A stretch of 64,000 bases of DNA from Megalonaias nervosa (Eukaryota; Mollusca; Bivalvia; Unionida; Unionidae). Position numbers and translations under genes: made by a program. The stretch's first letter is position 1. The number at the start of each line of letters is the position of its first letter. Below are positions 56,511 to 64,000 of this stretch, in pieces. The notes under the pieces are model-generated. The model did no database searches and had not been told where the DNA came from. It saw nothing but the letters and a program-made list of their open reading frames with translations. Location: assembly GCA_016617855.1 (NCBI GenBank), contig JAECUM010009301.1, positions 1 to 64,000 on the forward strand, written 5' to 3'.

Positions 56511-58107
56511 TCAACTACTTTTTTTGCACGTCTTGGATTTTACAGTCTTTTTAAATTCTGGCAGAGAACGACACGTGGAGAAATACCATTTTCCTTTTGG
56601 TATTCTTTTCAAGTTAACACATTCAAAGTGAAACCACTTGAAAGAACATGTTGCATTATCACACCCAATAACTGAATCATTTTCAGAATCATAAACTGTT
56701 TGACATGTACAAATAATACCACCACTGCTTTCTTCACTGACAGTATAGTTAACAATATTTGCATGGCTGGAGGACGACCTTTCACACAATACTTTATTCA
56801 TATGGTCATTTCGAACAGCCCTTGAGTAATATTTTCCCACTAGCTCTAGCAAAATGACCTGATGAAAGAAGCGGTTTGCCTTTTCTAATGCAGATGACCA
56901 AAATTCTTCATTGGGCTCTATCCTTTCACAGTGATAGTCTTTTTCAGTCCAAACAATGAAGTCATAAAAGTCTTTCTCACAAACAAATAGCTGACACTGA
57001 ACCTGATAATAATATGTATGTGTGATTTTCAGTTGTAAACCATCATCTATCTTTTGTAAACATAATTTTGAGTCTGTAGCATCCAACAATTTCTCGCCTC
57101 TCACGCAGAATGGGCATTTGATCTCTATGCAGCCTTCGCCACAACAATCACATTTTACAAAAGAATCTGGTGAAGCACCCATGTATGGAAAGTTGGGATT
57201 GATGACAAGTCCACAATCTATTACTTCAAAATTGTCATGTAAATGGGACATTTCAGTAATGTACCTCTGCAAAGCTACTTTCTCATGGTCACACCCCCAT
57301 TTTGTTGCACTGGTGGTGAATTTATTTACATGAGGATAGCAAATACTCTTGATAAGTGAATGGGAAGGCTGCTCAACTGATGTTTGACATACACCTTTCA
57401 TTTTTGAGGCAGTTATACGACCTGCCCGGAACCTAAACCACTCTTTGCAGTTAGCTTGTGCTTTTGTAGCCATTTCAACATGAATGGATTCTTCTTTAGA
57501 TTCACTGATATTTGCTGCAATTTGCTCACAGTGTAATAACAATTCTTCTTTTCCCATGTCGAAGCAGTCTTGGTCCTCCAAGTCATTAAGTATAGCTGGG
57601 TATTTTTCATCTAAAGATGAAGGGACATAATCATCAGAATGGTTTGGTATTAAAGACAAAATCCCTGGCTTTTTACTTGATAGTGCGATCTCTTTAAAAA
57701 AATGTACATATTTCATCAGATGTGGTAGGAGGTATTGCAGACTTTATTGTCTTTTTGAGAGTTTTTGATGTATATAGTTCAACTTGGGTAGATGTACACA
57801 TATGAATTTTGCCATCCAGCATCTTCTTTTTAGTCTTTGCACTAGTAAAATCAATTTCTTGAACCCGCTTTTGTTCAATTTTATGCATAGCAGATGGAAG
57901 CAACCAATAAGCTTTATTTTCTGTCACAGTGGTAGAGTTTCTAATATTCACAGTGGCCTCTATTGCAAATAGCAGAGCACCTACATGATTGCATACCTCT
58001 CCTAAACCTGCCATACAATTGCAATGAGCAGCCATAACTGTTCCATTTGACAATGCCATTATCCATGGCTGAAGTGGAGTAGCATTCATTTTCTGTGAAT
58101 GTTTCAC
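56511..58107 (-). pseudogene. SWIM-YqaJ exonuclease-PHD protein of an ISL2EU-type element, one frameshift
   Basis: Large last exon on the minus strand after the acceptor TCTCTTTTGCAG (58108). The SWIM zinc finger is first: AHCNCMAGLGEVCNHVGALL. After the 7-A run at 57696-57702 the frame shifts by one, and the YqaJ/lambda-exonuclease domain continues: WFRFRAGRITASK, WGCDHEKVALQRY, MGASPDSF, GCIEIKCPF and YYYQVQCQLFVC. Acidic residues at 145, 184 and 198 plus Lys 200 (numbered from the ATG at 57716) give the metal-binding PD-(D/E)xK set. A C-terminal PHD finger has C336, C338, C352, C357, H363 and C366, but WYFSTC has Phe where the seventh Cys is expected. The exonuclease is the partner protein found beside DDE transposases in ISL2EU elements. 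It converges on the transposase at 55788. A homopolymer sequencing error is an alternative to true decay. Confidence 0.88.
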
Positions 58108-58584
58108 CTGCAAAAGAGATGTGTAAATTTTTAAATTTTTAACATTATTTTCAAAATTGATCAATATCAATAAGGGTATGATATGCACCAGTTTTATACA
58201 TACATGAATAATTTACAATACATGCACACTTATGCCTAAACGCCCATCTCAATAAACATTATATTAATTATGGGGCTGTCATATAATTATAAATATAAAT
58301 TTAATGCATTTCACCTAATGTTTCATCATTGTATTTTGTAATTTCATGCGGGTATCATCTTAAAATTGCACACAAGATGGGAGTAAATGGGCACAAAAGA
58401 TATGACAACCATCGTTTCATAAAGAAAAACAGCTGCTTCATAACTGACACAACAGTATCAAAATGCATATTCATTTACAATACCCAAATGTAATTCAAGA
58501 TAAGTAGTGGGAATATATATACAAGCACGAAAATTTTGTACTTAAACGTCCAGTTACGAGGAAATGCCCCTTGTCAACTCGCTG
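58108..58584 (-). other. Intron of the SWIM-YqaJ gene
   Basis: Between the 5' exon and the SWIM exon. The first bases after the 5' exon read TGA and then a frame with DKGHFLVTGR, similar to the sequence expected just before the SWIM exon. So either the donor lies in here (for example CTC|GTAACT) and an in-frame TGA has arisen, or the boundary is elsewhere. Otherwise AT-rich. Confidence 0.5.
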
Positions 58585-58884
58585 TCACATGTCTGTCACC
58601 CATCCACTAACAAAATAATTGTAGGACTCCAAGGATTTATAGGCTTTTAAGTCTTCTAAGGTGTATGCACTTTTCTCTATGATTAGATAATTTACAATAT
58701 CAGGGTATGAAATATTCGGCAGATCTGCAACATCATTTCCCCATTCGGACAATGTAATTTTGTACGGGTCCTTTCCACATAAACTGATTTTTTCCACGTA
58801 TCTTCTCCTTGTTTGCGAGTCTAAGGTATCTACATAATCAATTCCTTTTATCCCTTCTTTTGATTTTTCACATTTACCGGCCAT
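58585..58884 (-). CDS. 5' exon of the SWIM-YqaJ gene
   Basis: ATG at 58884 opens MAGKCEKSKEGIKGIDYVDT, then LSEWGNDVADLPNISYPDIV and NYLIIEKSAYTLEDLKAYKS with SGWVTDM before a TGA. This order (a short acidic region, PDIVNYL, DLKAYKSLE-x-YN, GWV) is what I associate with the N-terminal exon of SWIM-YqaJ proteins. The ATG context (AATTATGG) and the absence of upstream frame support this start. The function of this N-terminal region is not known to me. Confidence 0.75.
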   Translation of the reverse strand: MAGKCEKSKEGIKGIDYVDTLDSQTRRRYVEKISLCGKDPYKITLSEWGNDVADLPNISYPDIVNYLIIEKSAYTLEDLKAYKSLESYNYFVSGWVTDM

Positions 58885-59160
58885 AATTAACGTTGATTAC
58901 TACTCTTCATATATACAATGATGCACTCATAGCAACACGTAACAAAGCAAGCGTGCCCTTAAAGATGGCGGATTACCGATGTATACCGATTGTGATGACG
59001 TCATGCGCAACCCATCTATATATTAAACATACTCTACTAAAACACAAATGCGACTGATTCGTGTTTGTATATACAAATGACACAGGTGGCATGACGTCAC
59101 AGTACTACATTGCTATATTGTTGCCAATGTCCAGTACCGTGACGTCACCCTACCTGTTCC
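58885..59160 (-). promoter_or_regulatory. Putative promoter with three CRE palindromes
   Basis: The region 5' of the SWIM-YqaJ start contains three exact TGACGTCA octamers at 58996-59003, 59092-59099 and 59140-59147. This octamer is the consensus bound by CREB/ATF bZIP factors. Three in 152 bp is far more than expected by chance. Activity is inferred. Confidence 0.5.
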
Positions 59161-59335
59161 ATTCCTCTTGTCGCTATACAGGCCCAGGGTGTGCTAGTCG
59201 CTATACAAAATACCCATTGTCGCTATAATAGCTCAGGCTGTGGTTTTGGGCCTATAAATCCTGGGGCTATAATACCCCGGGGGGGGGGGTCCGTAATGTA
59301 TTGTCCCATTGTCGCTATACCGCCCCACTACACTA
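59161..59335. repeat. CTATA-rich subterminal-like array
   Basis: Repeated TTGTCGCTATA, AGTCGCTATACAAAATACCC, GGGCCTATAAATCC and GGGGCTATAATACCCC motifs, with a G11 run at 59278-59290. It echoes the CTATAAATA array at 52010-53610 on the far side of the two genes, also next to a TGACGTCA and a CCAGTAC(A/C)GTGACGTCA string. Confidence 0.65.
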
Positions 59336-59584
59336 CTCACATTCGGCATACCTGAGAAACGTCCAGATTCTGCATCAACAAAGACTGGTTGGCATTTTAC
59401 TGCCATGTATTCCCTCTCTTCCTTCATCTCAAGAAACAATATCCATCTCCAGATATCTGCAGTGACTAGTTTTATTTTTGTCTGCCTCACAAAATGCCCA
59501 TGTATTGCCTTTCCTCTCCCATCAGATGTTTTTCCCTATATCCTCTATTCAACGTAATGCTCCCTGCTTTAACACACACACACA
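59336..59584. other. No feature seen
   Basis: An 85-codon minus frame (59233-59490) includes FVDAESGRFSGMPNVSSVVG. No family was recognised, so it is not called. Confidence 0.35.
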
Positions 59585-59589
59585 CACAC

Positions 59590-59790
59590 ATATAAAGAAT
59601 ACAAGTCCTTTCAAGTGCACTGGATCCAGCAAGGGATAACGTGTTCAGGGATTGATTAAGATAAATGCAATAAACTGACGACGAACAGTGCAAAACTAGT
59701 ATCTAGCTAGCCTGAGCACTTTCGACTCTAAATGATTCTTTTTCAAAGGCAAATACAAAACATAGACAAGACAAAAAAAAACAAAAAACA
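59590..59790 (-). repeat. Dispersed repeat P, copy 1 (inverted, empty hAT site)
   Basis: Reverse complement of part of copy 2: TTTGAAAAAGA, GAGTCGAAAGTGCTCAGGC, TACTAGTTTTGCACTGTTCG and TTGCATTTATCTTAATCAAT. The last string is the unoccupied version of the hAT insertion site at 60112-60295. Confidence 0.88.
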
Positions 59791-59804
59791 AAAAACAAAT
59801 AAAA

Positions 59805-60390
59805 GGATATAATTTGCGCCTTCATAAATTTACATAAAACAATAGATGTCGTTATGGCTCGTCGATTTCTTGATCAATACAAATATTTTTAAGCATTCGC
59901 AACAAGTTGAAATAGACTAGTTGAAACATGATAAATTTAAAGGTTTAATTCCTGTAGAAACAGCCATGAAAAGTTTTGCAAACACAAGGGTTTTTGTGTT
60001 TTATTTGTTTGTCTTGTCTGTGTTTTGTATTTGCATTTGAAAAAGACTCAGAGTCGAAAGCGTTCAGGCTGGTTAGATACTAGTTTTGCACTGTTCGTTG
60101 TCAGTTTATTGCATTTATCCAGTGCCGGATTACCAAATAGGCAAAGTTGGCACCGGCCTTTGGGCCCCACGCCTTTTAGGGGCCCCGCAACAACGGATTT
60201 GATCTTGACGTATTAAGAGATAATTTGCGAGGGGGACCCCGAAATTTCGACTGCTTAGGGGCCTCCACAGGTTTTAATCCGGCACTGCATTTATCTTAAT
60301 CAATCCCTGACACACGTGATCCCTTGCTGGATCCAGCGCACTTGAAAGGACTGTTAATAGCCATATGATTTATATTCTTTATATTATCAA
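59805..60390 (+). repeat. Dispersed repeat P, copy 2 (contains hAT MITE)
   Basis: Begins AGGATATAATTTGCGCC and includes ATGTCGTTATGGCTCGTCG, TTTGAAAAAGACTCAGAGTC and GAAAGCGTTCAGGC. It continues after the MITE with TTAATCAATCCCTGAC to about 60390. Copies 1 and 2 are inverted with their 5' sides facing. Copy 3 is direct. The terminal arrangement recalls Penelope-like elements, but no RT or GIY-YIG coding sequence is present. Confidence 0.88.
60120..60287. mobile_element. 168-bp hAT MITE with perfect 8-bp TSD
   Basis: Terminal inverted repeats CAGTGCCGGATTA / TAATCCGGCACTG, 13 of 13. The target CATTTATC is present at 60112-60119 and 60288-60295, and a single copy of it is found at the homologous empty site in the inverted repeat near 59660. 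Eight-bp duplications and CAGNG...CNCTG ends define hAT elements. Non-coding, mobilised in trans. Confidence 0.96.
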
Positions 60391-60599
60391 CCTCGTATGT
60401 CACGATCTACCTTTGGTGTGATCTAACACCCTTTCAGTTCTGTATTTTATGTCGTGTTAGTGTATACGTTCCAATTTTTTCCTTCTTGTACAGCCATACA
60501 CAAATGAAATTATTTATTTTTTGCAGCCGACACGTTTTCTTTTAGGTGGTTCTCTAAATTTGCTTAATAGCCTATAATTACTGCTATGACAATGAAATA

Positions 60600-60890
60600 T
60601 CCAGGATATAATTTGCGCCTACAATAGATGTCGTTATGGCTCGTCGATTTCTTGGTCAATACAAATATTTTTAAGCATCCGCAACAAGTTGAAATAAACT
60701 AGTTGAAACATGATAAATTTCAAGGTTTAATTCCTGTAGAAACGGCCATGTAAAGTTTTGCAAACACAAGGGTTTTATTTGTTTGTCTTGTCTATGTTTG
60801 GTATTTGCCTTTGAAAAAGACTCATTAAAAGTCGAAAGCGTTCAGGCTAGCTAGATACTAGTTTTGCACTGTTCGTTGTCAGTTTATTGC

Positions 60891-60895
<5 letters not shown>
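60600..60895 (+). repeat. Dispersed repeat P, copy 3
   Basis: Direct repeat of 59805-60118 from AGGATATAATTTGCGCC to TTTATTGCATTTAT, with a 13-bp internal deletion. It is cut short by a (TA)n tract at its right end. Confidence 0.9.

Positions 60896-60967
<72 letters not shown>
60895..60967. repeat. (TA)n microsatellite at the end of repeat P
   Basis: About 36 TA dinucleotides that begin exactly where repeat P reads CATTTAT. Confidence 0.96.
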
Positions 60968-60977
<10 letters not shown>

Positions 60978-61523
60978 GAAAAGAGAGAGAGAAAGAAAGA
61001 TTATTCGTACGCCCAACCATCAATATTTTGCTTATTTCAATGTACATGTATCTATAAATGGAACTAATTTGTCAATCACGACACCACGATAGAACAGAGT
61101 AACTTAAATCAGAAGCAAACACACTCGAATATAATCTACAATTATATTCACAATGACATTACGAACAACTAAATTATCTTTCCAAAGTAAATATAAATCT
61201 GATCAGGAGACAAATAGGGGTAGAAAGAGAGAAAGTTTATTATTATACCCAACTGATGCTAAATGTGTACCGCTATGACAACATATAATTTGACATACAG
61301 AAATTCCAAGCTACTGGAGTGATTAAATGCATAACTGTCCGATCAAAGACCTTGTGTAGTTCAAGCCTAAATAATCGTTACCTTGATCAAAGCTGTCTGA
61401 TACTTGTGTTAACAAGATCACACATAAAATGACCGTCCATAACACATATGATATCATTCTGTTAAGAATGTCAAGACGTTAATATTTACATAGGTACTGA
61501 TCCATATTCTATGATATGCACGA
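60968..61523. other. No feature seen
   Basis: AT-rich spacer without recognised repeats or exons. Confidence 0.5.
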
Positions 61524-61778
61524 TTATCGGCCCCTTTGAACCCAGATACGTGCATTTACAGTTCTACTTTTAAGCAAAAATTCGATCATCTGCACGAAAT
61601 CTATGTCCCCCATTTGGTCCAGATAACCTACGTTGTATTGTGTGTGTGTATCAACTGGAGTCGATTTAAGATCTTTATACGTTTGCGTGAGTTTGGCTAG
61701 AAGTCCCTTGTTTTCCCCAATTTTCAAGGACTTCAAGACGACAGTCGTTGTCGAGTGGAAGTATCCATAACGCGCAGA
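61524..61778 (-). CDS. Possible terminal exon, unknown
   Basis: On the minus strand, after the acceptor-like ACTGTTTGTAG at 61779, an 84-codon frame reads SARYGYFHSTTTVVLKSLKI, then GENKGLLAKLTQTYKDLKST and LDQMGDIDFVQMIEFLLKSR, ending RIWVQRGR and TAA. Balanced, non-repetitive composition with predicted amphipathic helices. No family was recognised. Upstream exons would lie at higher coordinates. Confidence 0.33.
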   Translation of the reverse strand, partial: SARYGYFHSTTTVVLKSLKIGENKGLLAKLTQTYKDLKSTPVDTHTQYNVGYLDQMGDIDFVQMIEFLLKSRTVNARIWVQRGR

Positions 61779-62820
61779 CTACAAACAGTTTTTCCTCTAG
61801 TCAATGAATGACCACAAATACACAGCTAAAACTTCACAACTGCACGGATTTTCCTTGTTTCCCATCCAAGTGGTTTCTCCTTGCTTCCCATCTGCATGGC
61901 TTCTCCACTACGCGAAAGGTTGAATATTAATACTTCCGGTTCCATCACGGAGTCAGTAAAAGCACAGTTTCAAATTCCATTACATAAACACCCTACATGT
62001 GACCTTCTACCACCTGTTACACAACCAAAATGAAAGGCATCTCAAAATAAAGGACAGACTCCCTCCTAATCATTCCATGGTAAACAATATCGGTCCCTAT
62101 CATGAATACCTCAAACTGAAAAGTACAGTCGAACAACACCTCTTAAAGGTCTACTAGTGTGCTCACACAACTTTCGTTTATGTGATAAATTTAATCTTCT
62201 AGATGTGATTTTTAGAGGTATTATGTCATATGCTTCATCAATAATGACAATAATGACCACAAAACATCGATTTTTTATCACGCAAGGAAAAACGCTTCTA
62301 GCCAATTTCGCACTCGGCAATTTCCGTAAGACAAAGCGGAAGTGACGTGCTGTAGGGAACTGGGCATTTGTACTTTCGCGGTTAGTTGCATTCAGTAGCT
62401 GGTACCATGCGTTATCCCACCAGTGACAAGCGAGATAGTCTGCAGTGACCATTTGAGAGACGACGATTTCGATACCGTCTATAACATTAAAGAGTCACTT
62501 GGTATTACGACCATCAGACGACTCCTGCCAAACGCAGTTCCAAGCGTGTTTTACTCGCCAGATAACTGAGTCCGTGAACACCAGATCAACAAAATCCAAG
62601 GGTTACGGCAGGGCTAACAACATGTAGATCGAGAGAAGCTTGTACAGAAGCGAGAGCTAGGGAGGGTAAAATACTTATACATCTTTATCTTGCTATATTA
62701 TTGGCTGTCAGCTAGCAAAAGAACGATCAGTGGGAGAAGGCGACTTTAGTGGGAGGGTGTTTGCAAACCATAATAGCCCCACCCCTACCTCCTAAAATGA
62801 ATCCTGCTTTACCATGACGA
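61779..62820. other. No confident gene
   Basis: A 113-codon minus frame at 62111-62452 has no recognisable domain and is left uncalled. The rest is unique-looking. Confidence 0.4.
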
Positions 62821-62830
62821 GCGTGCGTGC

Positions 62831-62862
<32 letters not shown>
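62821..62862. repeat. (GCGT)n(GT)n microsatellite
   Basis: GCGT units passing into GT dinucleotides. Confidence 0.95.
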
Positions 62863-62863
<1 letters not shown>

Positions 62864-63844
62864 ACCCTTGTATTTTAGTTTTGCCCACTCCCCCATTATT
62901 ATTCCTCCCCCCGCGGAAAAAATTCATTTGCATGCCCATGCTTATTTCATGCCTGTTCAACAATAATAATAATAATGACAAAACAAGTTTTCTGCTAAAG
63001 CCAAAATGTTGTGAATACTTGATGTATTGATTGTGTTTAATTATAAAAGCTAATTATTCCTTCGTGTTGAGGCACTGGGAGTAAATTACCTTGTTTGCCA
63101 GAATATACACAACGGTGTCAATGGATGACGGTCTAGGAAGTAAAGAGAAGGAGCAAAGGCATTGCAAACATTCGTGTACTTTTCAGCATTCATACATGAC
63201 ACTCATACAAGAAAATGAGCTTACTTTTTTTAGTGTTACTTATGCATAAGTCCATTTTTAAAATGTTGGTAAACACATTTAAGTTTTGTACAGATGATGT
63301 CACATTTCAAGAAATAGAAGTATTGTTCATTTTGCTCAACACATTTTTTTTTTCTTTTTCTCTTTTCTTCAGAACAATCAAATGAAGAGTAGTTACCACA
63401 TGGAGAAAGAAGGACTTTCTAGAGCCATAAAAAACTGTAGAACCACAGTGTGGAGGTGGACACTATTATTACAGACAGGCATGTTCAGATACAGAAATGG
63501 ATCAGAGAGAATATGAGAGCCACACACTATTATGATGTGTGATAGGTAGCCAAGGGTATGTAGATATTGCAATTTTTACTACACTGAATGATACCATTTG
63601 ACAAAGCTCGTATACAAGCACATATAGTAATATAACAGTTCTATGTTTAAAGTTATATTAAAGTTGGACAGTGAACATATCACTTGGAATACAGTCATCC
63701 CCCTCCTCCCCGGTTCTGTACATACACACACAGAAGGGAGAAACTAACTAAAGCAAAGCAACTCAAACTTGAAAGATCTTAATCAAAACAATGCTAACAC
63801 AGAGTCTTTTTTGTAGCACATACTCAAAATCATATCACAACCAA

Positions 63845-63845
<1 letters not shown>
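62863..63845. other. No feature seen
   Basis: AT-rich spacer, with a short (AAT)n near 62960. Confidence 0.5.

Positions 63846-63892
<47 letters not shown>
63846..63892. repeat. (ATT)n microsatellite
   Basis: About fifteen ATT triplets. It could be an orphaned LINE tail, but no LINE 3' UTR adjoins it. Confidence 0.95.
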
Positions 63893-63894
<2 letters not shown>

Positions 63895-64000
63895 TTCAGT
63901 AAACTATGATTAATATGTATGTTAAAATGAATACTAATTAAGTCTTGTTTCCAATTCCATTAATTCTCTTTGATAAATTGTCAGTATGAATATAGGCACT

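Noticed and set aside
62111..62452. 113-codon minus-strand frame
   Set aside because: No recognisable motif, no splice context and an uneven composition. Not enough to call.

Overview
This 64-kb window is AT-rich eukaryotic genomic DNA, most likely from a marine mollusc or another lophotrochozoan. The evidence is indirect: several tRNA-derived SINE families, an L2-like LINE with an (ATT)n tail, many dinucleotide tracts and AT-rich minisatellites, MITE-type elements, and one exon resembling an animal Neverland/DAF-36 cholesterol 7-desaturase. There are no operons and no prokaryotic or CRISPR features. No complete host gene is visible; the window is mostly intergenic or intronic and dominated by repeats.

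Layout. 0-5.4 kb: an old direct duplication of about 0.7 kb (about 905-1610 and 2948-3750), two minisatellites and three retroposons, two of them with clear target-site duplications (TSDs). 5.4-13 kb: mostly unannotatable DNA with a 600-bp imperfect palindrome (6759-7367), copies of a (CA)n-tailed SINE (family B), and a block of repeats carrying nuclear-receptor-type half-sites. 13-21 kb: dispersed repeats, another SINE B, a hAT-like non-autonomous element and 45-bp and 22-bp minisatellites. 21.7-22.2 kb: first coding exon, minus strand, of a Neverland-like gene. 23-25.3 kb: a SINE, a 42-bp minisatellite and a dispersed repeat. 26.5-30.4 kb: orphan exon-like ORFs and a TTAA-flanked element. 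31.6-35.9 kb: a LINE 3' tail, a 30-bp-type minisatellite split by a 1-kb insertion, and a possible signal-peptide exon. 38.6-39.6 kb: a decayed ORF1/Gag-like region. 41-46.2 kb: MITEs and a striking 1.2-kb element with about 555-bp inverted repeats, inserted into a SINE B with a 10-bp TSD. 47.9-51.5 kb: an ORF interrupted by a SINE B, followed by a frameshifted L2-like LINE.

52-59.3 kb is the most coherent unit. A DDE_Tnp_4-type transposase pseudogene (plus strand) and a SWIM-YqaJ exonuclease-PHD gene (minus strand, broken) converge on each other. This is the two-gene layout of ISL2EU-type DNA transposons. Both sides are flanked by arrays rich in CTATA motifs and by TGACGTCA palindromes. 59.6-60.9 kb: three copies of a dispersed repeat in inverted and direct order. 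One copy carries a 168-bp hAT MITE with a perfect 8-bp TSD, and another preserves the empty site. 61-64 kb: mostly unannotated, with one possible terminal exon.

Family names rest on recognising motifs by eye; no database search was run. Ends of degenerate repeats are approximate.
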